Origin: Pseudopithomyces maydicus
Lineage: Eukaryota > Ascomycota > Dothideomycetes > Pleosporales > Didymosphaeriaceae
Length of the DNA: 64,000 nt
Direction: 5' to 3'
NCBI GenBank assembly: GCA_026873275.1
Contig: JANTUC010000012.1
Location: 1,322,001 to 1,386,000 of the forward strand
Shown: positions 12,228-23,137 of the stretch, piece after piece
How positions within the stretch are numbered: the stretch's first letter is position 1
Layout of the letters: each line of letters starts with the position of its first letter
Position numbers and translations under genes: made by a program
The notes under the pieces: generated by a model
Database searches by the model: none
The model's input: the letters and a program-made list of their open reading frames with translations, nothing else
What the model was told of the DNA's origin: nothing

Positions 12228-12947
12228 ATGGATCCCGTAGCATCCCACCCACACCTCTCGCCTGCCGAATTCTATAGCGCCTGTACCGCCTTGGTGGAAA
12301 CCTATGACTCCCTCAACATTGCGTCCGTAACTGCCAAATGGACAAGCGTCGGACTCCAAGCTCCTAACGGCACCCATATTCTCCGCATTACGCGCGAGCT
12401 ACCGCAGTGGAAAGAACAAGGTTCCCATGCACAAGTATACACCGGTCCAGGCAACGCACACGACCCACTCGAAGACGACGAGTATGAAGAAGAGGATGAG
12501 GAAGCCCTGGTCGTACCCCATCCCCCGACTCCGTTGATCCACTACGACATTCTTCTTTCTCCAACCTATCGTGTGCCCACACTTTATTTCCACATCTCCG
12601 ACCCCCTGCACCGCTTCCCGCCCACAATGTCCACGTTGTATGCGCACCTTGTTGCCCCCGCGTACGTTGACCAGACAAAGGATGTCGGCGTGGTAGGTGG
12701 GATTACCGTCGCTGATCATCCAGTTGAGAATCGGCCCGTGTTCTTTGTTCATCCGTGTAGAACCGCAGAAGTCATGGAAGCCAGTGCAGGTGGGATTGAG
12801 ATCTTACCATTCGAATATCTCACAATGTGGATTGGGGCGATAGGGAAGAGCGTCGGGTTGGATATACCAATAGAGATTGTTGCTCGGGCAAAGGAGAAGG
12901 AGATTGGTATGCATCGAGAGACCGGAAGAGAGTTCCCGTCACTATAG
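12228..12947 (+). CDS. ATG10: Ubiquitin-like-conjugating enzyme Atg10
   Basis: Autophagy E2-like enzyme that transfers Atg12 from Atg7 to Atg5. It is a single exon of 239 aa from an ATG followed by a plausible N-terminus (MDPVASHPHLSPAEFYSACT). Family features visible are the central YDILLSPTYRVPTLYFHI strand region and the C-terminal active-site block PVFFVHPCRTAEVM, whose HPC contains the expected catalytic Cys. The segment EYLTMWIGAIGKSVGLDIPI then closes the fold. An acidic insert (about residues 80-95, DDEYEEEDEE) is probably a surface loop. Length matches fungal Atg10. The assignment over Atg3 rests on the small size and the HPC context. Confidence 0.85.
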   Translation: MDPVASHPHLSPAEFYSACTALVETYDSLNIASVTAKWTSVGLQAPNGTHILRITRELPQWKEQGSHAQVYTGPGNAHDPLEDDEYEEEDEEALVVPHPPTPLIHYDILLSPTYRVPTLYFHISDPLHRFPPTMSTLYAHLVAPAYVDQTKDVGVVGGITVADHPVENRPVFFVHPCRTAEVMEASAGGIEILPFEYLTMWIGAIGKSVGLDIPIEIVARAKEKEIGMHRETGREFPSL

Positions 12948-13788
12948 GATCGAGGCGCAGACGGAGATACCAGTGCATGTTTGGAAATATGTGCGATCTT
13001 GATGCTAGGAGTAGCAGAAAGCACACAAGACATGAATTCTTGAGGAATACATACAAGTCCAAGCTGAGTTCCATTTAGATAGACTAATGAATACATATGA
13101 CAGGAGGTTAGATTTGTGTTGCAAATCGCACGTAACTAACGATAAACAGAGATCAGCGCTTTTGTACATTTCTGTTCTGTTGTTGCCCTTCTACCTTGTT
13201 CAACGGTTCTACGGCCTCAGTTTATTCAATCTCTGTGTACTATTCTGCCACTCACCACACTTGAAGTCTGAAGAGAGATCAATCACTTGGCTAAGCTTTT
13301 TGGTGCACAGGGATTATGAAGATAGGAAATGATTACTGCCGTACGGAAGCTTGAATGATAGGTCAATATGAACATCAGTGCGGGCCGTCTACACAGGCCA
13401 ATGACAGCAGAGAGCAAAACTCATAAGGGGTAGCGAAATTTAGTAAGATGGTTGACCGACGATGCTGGTGCCACCAATCGCGTGACTCGCATTGCAGCGC
13501 GTACGATTTTCGCAGCGGTGAGGCGCAGCGAACATTACGTATGGCCGCATCGTGGTGTGATGAGAGCCCTTCACGGATGTCGACGCCCCGTTGGCCGCCA
13601 AGCATGTCGCCGCCGCTCGCAAGTCGCCTGTCGTGTTGTCCCTATGCGGAAAGTACCACCATCCGATCCGCCAGGCAGGGGTTCGTGGGCCCGAGCGCCA
13701 GCGGTCTCCAGGGAAATTTAACAACTACAAGTTCTCCACGTTCGCCCCTTCTCGACGCCCAAGGCCTTTCCGCTACCTCTCCGCCGCC
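12948..13788. promoter_or_regulatory. ATG10 3' region and CYP51 promoter
   Basis: An 841-bp spacer between two plus-strand genes. The first half is A/T-rich and probably includes the ATG10 3' UTR. The second half is GC-rich and leads into CYP51. A sterol-regulatory-element-like site is listed separately. ORFs over 13375-13724 occur on both strands and are not supported as genes. Confidence 0.45.
13552..13561 (-). promoter_or_regulatory. Candidate sterol regulatory element upstream of CYP51
   Basis: On the minus strand this reads ATCACACCAC, one mismatch from the classical SRE-1 ATCACCCCAC, about 230 bp upstream of the CYP51 start. Fungal SREBP proteins (SrbA/Sre1) activate CYP51 in other species. 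The match is short and could be chance. Confidence 0.3.
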
Positions 13789-15461
13789 ATGGGAGTCCTC
13801 GAACACGTCGCCGGCCCATTGGGCAACTTCACCTCGAATGCGCCATCCCCTGTGCTCGCCGCCGCCGGCTTCGTCTCCTTTGTCGTGCTGGCCGTGGTGT
13901 TGAATGCCTTGAGCCAGGTGCTCCTGAAGAACCCCAACCAGCCGCCCGTGGTGTTCCACTGGTTTCCCTGGATTGGCAGCACTGTCACATATGGCATGGA
14001 CCCCTACGGGTTCTTCTTCGCGAACAGGGCAAAGGTACGCGGGGTAGACACGCGGACGTGGCAGGGCCGGTTGTGCTGACAAGAACATAGCACGGCGATG
14101 TCTTCACCTTCATTCTGCTTGGCAAGAAAGTAACCGTCTGCTTGGATACCAATGGCAACAACTTCATTCTCAACGGCAAGGCCAAGGACGTCAACGCCGA
14201 GGAGATCTACAACACCCTGACTGGCCCCGTGTTCGGCAAGGACGTTGTGTATGACTGCCCGAATTCGAAGCTTATGGAACAGAAGAAGGTTAGCAGGTGC
14301 CTCCGTATACAATTCTGCATGTGCTGACAGGGATCCCAGTTCGTCAAGTTTGGTCTTACCTCAGAGGCGCTCCGCTCCTACGTCGAACTCATCACTTCCG
14401 AAGTCCATGACTTTGTCAAGCGCCACAAGGCTTTCAAGGGCCAGAAAGGCACTTTCGACGTTCCTAAAGTCATGGCCGAGCTTACCATCTACACCGCTTC
14501 CCGCACGCTTCAGGGTGAGGAGGTCCGCAACATGTTCGACTCGCGCTTCGCTGCTCTGTTCCACAACCTCGATCTGGGTTTCAGGCCGATCAACTTTCAA
14601 CTTGGTTGGTTACCGCTCCCTCAAAACCGCAAGCGCGATCAGGCACACAAGGCCATGGTTGAGGTCTACTCGGAGATCGTTCGTAAGAGGCGCCTGGGTG
14701 AGGTGAAGCGTGGAAACAGCCACGACATGGTCTGGCACTTGATGGAATGCGAATACAAAGATGGAACCCCCCTTCCCGACCACGAAATTGCCGGTATCAT
14801 GATTGCGCTTCTCATGGCGGGTCAGCACTCCTCCGCATCGACCATCTCCTGGATCCTCCTCCGTCTCGGCACCAAGCCCGAAATCGTCGAAGAACTTCTC
14901 GAGGAGCAGAAGCGCGTTCTCGGTGAAGATCTCCCCACTTTCACCAACGAAGACCTCCCCAAGCTCGCTCTCCACGCCCAGGTCGTCAAGGAGACCCTCC
15001 GTCTGCACTCTCCCATCCACTCGATTATGCGCAAAGTAAAGCAGCCCCTTGTCGTCGATGGCACCAACTACGTTGTTCCTCCCTCCCACAACCTCATGTC
15101 TTCCCCTGGTTTCTCCGCCCGTTTGGACACACACTTCCCCAACCCGGAGGTCTGGGACCCGCACCGCTGGGACACGCTCAACTTCGAAGACGACGAGGAG
15201 AAGGTCGACTACGGATTCGGTACCATCTCCAAGGGTGGAAAGTCGCCCTACCTTCCCTTCGGCGCTGGCAGGCACAGGTGTGTCGGCGAGCAGTTTGCGT
15301 ACGTGCAGCTGCAGACTATTTTGGCCTGCATGGTGCGCGAGTTCAAGATGAAGAACGTCGGTGGCAGCAAGGAGATTGTGGGCACGGATTTCACGTCGCT
15401 GTTCACCAAGCCGTTGTCCCCTGCCATCGTGGAGTGGGAGCGCAGGACCGCAGAGTTGTAA
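13789..15461 (+). CDS. ERG11: Sterol 14-alpha-demethylase CYP51
   Basis: ER-membrane P450 of ergosterol synthesis; removes the 14-alpha methyl of lanosterol/eburicol and is the azole target. Exons 13789-14034, 14091-14288 and 14340-15461 give 521 aa, the normal length. An N-terminal membrane anchor (LAAAGFVSFVVLAVVLNALS) is followed by the substrate-recognition segment VVYDCPNSKLMEQKKF, the I-helix MAGQHSSAST, the ExxR KETLR and the heme loop FGAGRHRCVGEQFA with axial Cys. The azole-relevant Tyr in VVYDC is present. The loop usually written YGYG in fungal CYP51 reads DYGFGTISKG here. Paralog type (A or B) cannot be fixed without an alignment; the overall look is closer to the B type. Confidence 0.95.
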
Positions 15462-16888
15462 TTGGGTAATGCCGGGTTGGCAACGCAACGACGGTGTATA
15501 TGAATTGGGATTGGAAAATTAGAGCTTCGCTTCTGCGTCGGTCCAGCGGGGAGACCGTTGGGTGCTATAGACTACCGCGATTGTAATGTTGGGATACGTA
15601 GTAATGAGTGCATATTGGGCGCTTGGCTCAAGTTACTGATGTTATTGTTTTTGTATGGAAGAGTGATGTGGGGAGCGTATGCGGGGTTGAGCTGTGCATT
15701 CTAGTCCACCTGCTCAGGTGATACTGAAGCGCACGTGGAGACTGCTCACCCGACCCGACATCAGACGAACAGCCAGAGACAACACAGCTCCTGAATCCCA
15801 TACACTTATCTTCCCCGCCACATGCATGCACAATACTCAGACAGATAGATGACTTCTCAAAAAGAATGAAATAATCGTAGCATTGCGCTCCCATACCCAT
15901 CTATCTACTCCCTCCCCATCCAGCCTACCCAGCCCATCCATCCATCCCACCCATTCCCATAAGAAATACCAAGTCAATACTCCGAAGCGCGCAAGAAACA
16001 ACACCACGGAGAACAGGCACAGCCCAGAGTATTAGTGCTGAACGAGATACGCGTGAAAAAACGGAGTACATGCGCAACGAGACAAAGACAAGACCAGGCA
16101 GGTACGATTGGAAATGGTTGGAAAAGCAAGCACGCAACGCCACGAAACGAAACGCAACGCAACGCAACGTACAGTAGCGGAACATACATACTCCAAACAG
16201 GATACAGATGGAAAGTGTAGGAGATGAACGAACGAGCAAGCGAATAAGCAAGTACATGACAGCGACGTACGTATGAAAACGCGCAGTACAAAGGTACCGA
16301 AGCAAGGAAAAACGTATATGTATCCGTACGTGCTTGTTGTTGTCCGTAACACCAACACCGTGGGGAATCCGTCCGTCCGTCCAGATGTCCAGGTATCCAT
16401 CCAGGTATCCAGGTATCCATCCACCCAGGTATCCATCCGTCTATCCATCCATCCATCCATCCATCCGTCCAAGAGCCGAGAGATGACGGAAAGGTACGTC
16501 GGGTATTAGGTAGGAAAGTGCGAGAGTATATAAGAAAGATAGATGGAGAGGTGGAGAGGTAGGCGGTAGGGTAAAAGTAAGGTGGCGATGAGAGGAGAGA
16601 GGAGAGGAAATCAGAGAAAAAGCTAGGGGGTATGGGTATCGTGGGAAACCGTCATCCATCCGTCCGTCGTGCATCCATGCATCCATGCATCCATTATCTC
16701 CAAACACACACACACATGCTCGCTCGCTCCTCACAGCGCCTCTTCTTCTTCCTCTTCCTCCCCAAGCCCAGGCGGCAAATCAAAGCTCGCCTGCTCCGGA
16801 CTCGGATCGCTACAACTCCACGCCTCCATCCTCACAATGATATCCATATCCCTATCCCTATCCCCGTCCTCCTCCCCCATCCCCAAAC
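15462..16888. repeat. Gene-free spacer with tetranucleotide minisatellites
   Basis: No gene is supported. The spacer carries CATC/CGTC-based tracts at about 15927-15957, 16366-16470 (mixing GTCC, ATCC and AGGTATCC units) and 16652-16695 (CATCCATG units), plus an ACGAAACG/CAACG run at 16141-16169. ORFs through these tracts encode only repetitive WMDGWMDG-like peptides and are simple-repeat artefacts. Confidence 0.7.
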
Positions 16889-18787
16889 CTAGTCATGCCA
16901 TCTCACCGTCCGGCGGCGCAAAAACAGCACAATCTCCCCCTATCATTGCGCCTCAGCCGCAAGCTCTTCCACAACTCCTTCTCCTCATCCGCCTTGGACA
17001 CGCCGTGATCGTAGTCGTGGCGCTCCCGATGGTACCGCTTCAGCGTCTTGTTGACGCTCATCCCGCGCTCCGAGTCAGGCCCCTTGTTCACGAAGGACAT
17101 GAACAGCTCGGCGCGCGCCTCGTGCTCCGTCTGCCGCGCTGCGACGGCGCCGTTCGGCCGCACGATGAGCTGGCGGTCTGAAGGCTCGTCCGGGGCGCTC
17201 GACTGGGACTCTGAGCGGTGGTACTCGATGGCCTTCAGGTTCTTGCGGGGGCGTGGCGGCGAGCCCGAGGAGTCTGTTTCGCGGCGGCGGCGACGGTCGG
17301 AGGTGTCGGTGCGGTGCTTGGTGGTTGTGGCGGAGCGCTCCGAGTCGTCACGGCGCTTCATCTTGGGGCGGATCTTGACGAGGGCGGTGCTGGCTTTGCG
17401 TTCCTTGCGCTCGCGCTCGCGGCCGCGCTCGCGCTCCTTGCGTTCTTCCTTTTCGCGCTGACGCTCTTCTTTGATCTCGGCTTTGCGTTCTTTTTCTTGC
17501 TGGGCTTCGAATTCTTTTTGGGCGCGGAGGAGGGCCTTGGACGCCCCTTGCTTCGCGCGCTTCATGGGGCTGAGGGGCGAGTTGGCGACCCAGTCGCCGG
17601 AGTGGTCGGGGGTGGGAGGGAACTGGGAGGAGTGGAGGAGGCGGTTGAGGCCGCCGGTGAGGCCCGAGTGGAGGATGGGCGGTGCTTCTGCCATCATGGT
17701 GTCCTTCTCTTCCTGGGCGCGCACGAGCGACATGTCGAGCTCAGCGGGGGAGTTGCGCTTGCGCTTGCGCTCCGTCTTCTTGATGGTGGTGTCGACATCC
17801 TTGTCGCGGGACTTTGTGCGGTTGTGCTTCGACTTGGGCGCGGGCGTGGTGTAGCTGTACTGCGGATCCGGTCCGCTGGTGTTGTAGGCCGAGTCGAAGC
17901 GCTCGTTGCTGGGCCGCACGGGCTCGTCGCCGTAGGCAAAGCCGTTCTCCGCAAAGTCGTCGTCGTTCGGGATCTGGAACTTCATCACGTCCGTCACCGA
18001 CACGGTCGGCCCCGCCTCCTGGTACGCGGGCGGGCGGCTGTCCTCGATCATGCGCGACTCATCGGCAGGGCGGGTTCGGACGGGCGCCGGCGTCTCGGAA
18101 GCGTCGAGGAAGTCGAAAACATTGACGGGCGGGAGGGCGGCCTGCTCCTTGTAACCTAGCGAGTGTGCGGCAGGCGGAGGCGTGGGTGCGCGCGGCGGGG
18201 CATCGACGATTGCGACGGCATTGGTGTCGGTGTCGGGCACGTCCTCGACGTAGGCGTTGCGCACGAGGGCCTGGGAGTTTTGCTGGACGCTGTCCTTCTT
18301 CTGGTGCTGCGGCTGCTTCTTGTTGTTCTTGGGGTCGCGGTACAGCTTGCCCTGGTACTTTTGGTCCTCGGTGATGCACGACTGCGGGCGATTGGTTAGC
18401 GACGGGTCCAGCGCACCGAATCAGGCTTTTTGCAGAGGCGCATGCGCATGCGATGGGCACACAGAGGCGCTCGCGGGTGACGTAGCGGGAGGCAAATTGG
18501 CGTGGGCTCTGGGCGTGGGCTCTGGGTGAAAGACTCTGTACGTACCGTGTGGGCGCGGTAGCTGGTGCCCTCAAAGTGCACCATGCAGTCCAGGCAGGTG
18601 AAAGAGGCGCCGTAGCATTGGTTGCGGTGCGGATCGAGTTTCTTCTTGGTGAGGACATCCCCACAGCCCTACATGCAGCAGTCGGCGGTCAGCGTCCGTC
18701 ATCCAGCAGCTGGCGGGGCCGGGGTGCTTCTGGGTGGTAAACAGAAAACACAAACACAAAACATACCTCGCAGGAAAACGACACCAT
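16889..18787 (-). CDS. LYAR-type C2HC zinc-finger nucleolar protein, C-terminal frame break
   Basis: Homolog of the eukaryotic LYAR family (nucleolar, ribosome biogenesis and growth). Exons 18767-18787, 18546-18668 and 16889-18381. The N-terminus MVSFSCEGCGDVLTKKKLDP continues with HRNQC, FTCLDCMVHFEG and YRAHTSCITEDQKYQGKLYR, the paired LYAR zinc fingers. The middle is disordered, with long Lys/Arg/Glu-rich stretches (KEERKERERGRERERKERK), likely nuclear localisation and coiled helix. The C-terminus has a conserved patch, MSFVNKGPDSERGMSVNKTL. The observed frame stops at 16903 with an unfamiliar end; one more G in the G5 run (C on plus, 16936-16940) would give NDRGEIVLFL and a stop at 16889, a better fit to fungal homologs as I recall them. 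About 545 aa with that base. Confidence 0.85.
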
Positions 18788-19910
18788 GTTGGAAGTTGTC
18801 GCTCGCTCGAGGCGGTGAACAGCTGGCGGGTCGGGCTCGGTAGATGAAGAAAGAGTCGGTGAGGGCTGGCTACGCTCTGGCGGGCATGATGCGCACTCAG
18901 TGCTGCGGCGGGGGTCTTGTTTCAGCAGCTGGTGTTGGACGCTGCTCATCAAACACTCAAGCCCTGGAGTATTTTCCTGCCTTAGCGTCGGAGTGGTGGC
19001 CGCCAACCCCTGCAGCAACACTGCCGCCCGTCTGCAATGCACGCTTGTTCGCTGCCAAATATACATCACGCGACGAACCAGCGGTAGCCACACGACTGCC
19101 CAGCGCCTCCAGGGCCAGCCCCTGGGCCATGCTGCGTGTGCTGGTGGTGTGCATCACGCTGGTCCGCTACCCTCAACACGACCTGCAATCTCGACCGAGT
19201 GACCCTCGAGCGAGCCAACCTCACCCCCGAGCCCGCAGACATGACCCGTGTCGCACGTAGAGAGCGGGCCGTGTGTGCCCAAATCGTGTGCATTGCCATG
19301 TGCTGTTAGGTTCTGCGATATGACCAGGTACCCGTCCTGCAACCCGTATCGCCTTGGCCCACGCCCGCCGCGACGCTCTATTTGCCGCGACCATTCCGGC
19401 ACTATCTACGCGCCTCCTCCGCAGAACCCCTCCGCGACAAGCTCCTGTGAAACCCCCGGGCTGACGTGACCTGCGGGAGCGTCGGAGGCCCATCGCGCTG
19501 GATCCCTCACCCCACCGATTCCCCTTAGCGGTGCTTAGCCGTCGACGTCGGCGCAAATAGGGCAATTGAACACCAGTTCGTGAGACATGAAGTCTCTTTT
19601 GGTCACGTACGACGCTATACCATCCGAACTGACCTGCCCAGACACCCCTCTCCGCCTCTCCACCTCTCCAGCGCCGCTGACCGGGCACACTCGCGAGCGC
19701 CTGTCTGCTATATCCGGGGTGCCTTGCCGCGACCTGCGCCTCCCTCACCATTGCCCATGTCGCTCGCCGTGGCGCTTCCAGGGTACCTCCCGCCGTCATA
19801 GGACAGGTGTCTGTAGACAGTCCGTAGTGTATGTACCATGTATCCTTGGGTCACTCGGCCCACCATGTGTGCTCTCGAGTCTTCTCAAGCCTCGCCCTAG
19901 TGTCTTCGTA
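18788..19910. other. Spacer between ERV-type oxidase and LYAR genes
   Basis: GC-rich, about 1.1 kb, containing the LYAR promoter and the sulfhydryl oxidase 3' UTR. Overlapping ORFs occur on both strands (for example 19221-19799 minus and 19587-20093 plus), but none shows recognisable domains or consistent codon use, so none is called. Confidence 0.4.
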
Positions 19911-20604
19911 TCATGCCGGCGCCGCATCCTTCTCCTTCTTTTCGTCATCGCCGCATCCGCAGTCGTACGCATCCCCAATGTCCTCGCAGTTGAACTGGGG
20001 CTTATCGAGCCTCTTGTTGACAATGTTGTGCACCATGCAACCCCACATAGCCGCCGCCGAGCGCGACGAGACCTGGGGAGGGTATTTGGCTAGCACTTTT
20101 CCAAAGTGCTCAGCGCATTCTCCGCTGCAAACTCAGTTAGCCTGGGTGCGCCTGGATTTCAGCTGCGACTACGCCGTAGCTATACGGGTGGGTGGCGTAC
20201 CAAGGATACAAGCGCTGGAACAGGTGTACATATGACCGCAAGGCTTCTTTCTCCTCTGGGGTCGGTTTCTCGGGGAAGCGTGCGAACGTCGTGTGGAGCA
20301 CTTTCCATGCTGCGCGACCAAGCTCGGCTCTGGAGAATCAGTCAGCTCTGTGGTCCCATCGTGCCATGTTGGCTGGCTGCGCTTACTTCGCCGTTGCGTT
20401 ACCCAGCTTGGGAGCTATCGCGTGTCCTGTGAGCACAGCGCCGCTTGATCCTCCGCTGCTTTCTTCATCCTTCAGGATGGCTTGCGCCCTCGAGGATATC
20501 TGATCCGCGGGGGAGCCGTGGCCTCCGAATAGGAGAAAGGTGAAGACGAGCATGCCGAAGAGGGCGAGTAGTACGAAGCGACTGCGCGCAGCGGAGGGCG
20601 CCAT
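19911..20604 (-). CDS. ERV2: FAD-linked sulfhydryl oxidase, Erv2-like
   Basis: Makes disulfide bonds by passing electrons from thiols to FAD and oxygen; the Erv2 branch works in the ER lumen. Exons 20387-20604, 20201-20329 and 19911-20124 give 186 aa. The N-terminus has a single hydrophobic segment (RFVLLALFGMLVFTFLLFGG), a signal anchor. The Erv/ALR core follows: GRAAWKVLHTTFARFPEKPT, SYVHLFQRLYPCGEC with the catalytic CxxC, and MWGCMVHNIVNKRLDKPQFNC. The C-terminus carries CGCGDDEKKEK, which may include the shuttle Cys pair. Erv1 would instead have a mitochondrial N-terminus, so Erv2 is preferred. Confidence 0.9.
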
Positions 20605-21108
20605 GGTCGGGGATAGCTATGACTGCGATAATAAAATGTAGAATGTAGGCGAACAGCACGGCAAACACGGTATGTATATTGTAGCAAAGTCGGTGGTCTG
20701 AGGAACTCGCGATTTTGGATGGGTTTCGGATTATCCTCACGAGCCAAGTCCTATTCAGAGCTCCCAACGTTCCCGAGGACCTTCGAGGTCCGTTCGCTTA
20801 TTCTCCCCCACTTGTTCGCGGCCACATCAGAGGGCCATCCTGCAGGAACCTCCACCTCCTCAGTCAGTAGAAACACAAGTAAACTAGTGCTCCATGTGGA
20901 TCGATAATTAGAGGCTGGGCTGACGACAGCAATGGAGTGCCCAAAGAATTGCACGCGACGCGCGCCGGTCCGGTAGTACCGACACCGATATCGCTGGCGC
21001 GCCACTGGTGAGCCTCAAATACTAAGCTACGAATTTCTAGCTACTGTGTGGGCCTGACTCCAACCCCAAGTACAACCCTCTTACCAAGCCCTCTCGTGCA
21101 CTATCATC
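20605..21108. promoter_or_regulatory. Divergent promoter between ERV2-like and BCAT genes
   Basis: A 504-bp spacer between a minus-strand and a plus-strand gene. No repeats or other genes are seen. Confidence 0.35.
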
Positions 21109-22555
21109 ATGTCTGACTTTCCTCCTGCCCCCGTTAATACCATTGGTATGTCTACTCGTGCCGAACACCTGCGCACAGGCCGCATTGGGCGTTACGTGAA
21201 CTGACTCATTTCCGGTAGATTGGAGCAATGTAGGCTTCAAGATTCGTGAAGGTGAGGCTCAAATCCATGTTGTTTTCGGCTCCTGCTGCACTTGCAATTG
21301 AGTGGCCACATGGATTGTTATGGTCAGCATCTGTACCACTGTCGTGGAACGCAAAAGAGACGGCACGTGATAGAACACACCCAGGATCAGGAGTCAGCAA
21401 AGTTCGAGTAGACGTCGAGCATTTCGATCATAAAGCTAAGTGTATCTAGTTGCTGGCCATGTCGAATCCCACTACTCCACCAAGACTGGAAAATGGACAG
21501 AGCCGCAATTCGTGGAAGACCCCTTCCTCCGCATCCATGGCATGGCACCCGCTCTCAACTACGGCATGCAATGTTACGAAGGTCTGAAAGCGTTCCGCGG
21601 TCCCGACGGCAACATCAGCATCTTCCGCCCCCAGAAGAACGCAGAGCGCATGCAGCACTCTGCCTCCTTCGTTGCCATGCCCGAGATCCCAACAGACCAC
21701 TTCATGGCATGCTGCAAGCTCTCCGTCGGCATGAACGCCGCATACGTCCCACCCCATGAGACCGGTGCCGCCATGTACGTCAGACCATTGCTGTTCGGCA
21801 GCTCCGCGCAGCTCGGCCTGAACCCGCCTGAGGAGTACACCTTTGTCGTTTTTGTAGTCCCAACCGGCGTGTACCACGGCACGCACCCCGTCGATGCCTT
21901 GATCCTCGAGGACTTTGACCGCGCTGCTCCGGAGGGCACTGGATCGGCCAAGGTCGGCGGCAATTACGCGCCGGTGCTGCGGTGGAGCGAGAAGGCGCAT
22001 AAGAACAACTATGGCATCACGCTTCACTTGGACAGCAAGACGAGGACTGTGATCGACGAGTTCTCCACGTCGGCTTTCATTGGTGTGAAGAAGAATGGTG
22101 ACAAGTACAAGCTTGTTTCGTCGAACAGCAAGAATGTCATCAGGAGTGTGACTGCGGATTCTATTCTCAGAATTGCAGAGTCGTTTGGCTGGGAAGCTGA
22201 GTCGCGTGAAGTAAGCATCACTCTGAATTCACTCTACAGCATCAACTGTATTAACGCAGTGTAGATTCCTTACACTGAACTCAATGAGTTTGACGAGGTC
22301 CTCGCTGCCGGTACCGCAGCTGCTCTCGTACCCATCCGGTCCATCACCCTGGAGTCCAAGAACGACAAGATCTCGTACAAGGCTGCAGCTGAAGAGCCAG
22401 GCCCAGCATGCGTGAAGCTTCTGACAACGCTCAAGGGCATTCAACTCGGCAAGATTGAGGACAAGCAGGGGTGGCGGGTACAGGTAGAGAAGCCGCAGCT
22501 CTGGGGTAAGAACGGGGTAAATGGTGAAGATGAGACAGTGGACCAGTTGCCATGA
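21109..22555 (+). CDS. Branched-chain amino acid aminotransferase
   Basis: PLP-dependent transaminase interconverting Leu/Ile/Val and their 2-oxo acids. Exons 21109-21145, 21219-21251, 21450-22210 and 22265-22555 encode 373 aa. The first two exons are very short (37 and 33 nt) and the second intron is 198 nt. Family motifs include FLRIHGMAPALNYGMQCYEG, LKAFRGPDG, MYVRPLLFGS and GSAKVGGNYAP, which contains the PLP-binding Lys, and the C-terminal block ELNEFDEVLAAGTAAALVPI. There is no mitochondrial presequence at the chosen ATG (MSDFPPAPVNTI), so a cytosolic (Bat2-like) enzyme is likely. The alternative is an isoform with an upstream start that I cannot see. Confidence 0.92.
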
Positions 22556-23137
22556 AGAAATGGATTCTGGTTAAGAGATGATTGTTATGAGAAATGATAG
22601 GTTGGGACGCGTTTGGATCTTGTAATGGGTGGCAGTTTTTGTATATCGGTGTAGACAAAATCTGGCTTATTTGAGATTCCAAAAATATAGACATCTTCAC
22701 GAGGCGATACACGTTCCATTCCTATAAACGAAATTTCTCTGATGCCAATTTTTCTCTTCTCTCATGTTAATATCAAAAGGTTGTGGTCCTCGGAAGGATG
22801 GCGCTAAGTGCACAATGACGAAAGGCGCCCTACTTTTCTCGAACCCTGGCGGCAATCGCGTTGCCCCGCCGCGGACTCCGCCGGCGTCGTCACCCATCAC
22901 GAACTTTAGTGACAGGCATCCATACGCGTTGGTGCTACCGTTTACGCGAATCCGTGATACTTCTCTGCTGTTTTTTCGGCCTGTCGTCATCACGTTCGCA
23001 TCCGGGGGCTTTGTTAATCCTTCTTTGTTGCTGTCACACGTTACATATTCGCGGGGGTAAGCTGTGGCATAATGCACGGTACTCGGCATCTTTCCAGTGC
23101 GAAGGAGTTTATCAAAAGAGCTGTGAGTCCGGGGAGA
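22556..23137. other. Spacer between BCAT and the Ulp1-family gene
   Basis: About 580 bp. A 151-codon minus-strand ORF (22697-23152) and shorter plus-strand ones are present but lack domain or splice support. This is probably the BCAT 3' UTR and the protease promoter. Confidence 0.35.

Noticed and set aside
16273..16734. WMDGWMDG-type repetitive reading frames
   Set aside because: They are translations of CATC simple repeats.
19221..19799. 192-codon Arg-rich minus-strand ORF
   Set aside because: GC-rich sequence gives long chance frames on both strands here; the composition is Arg/Gly-rich without pattern.
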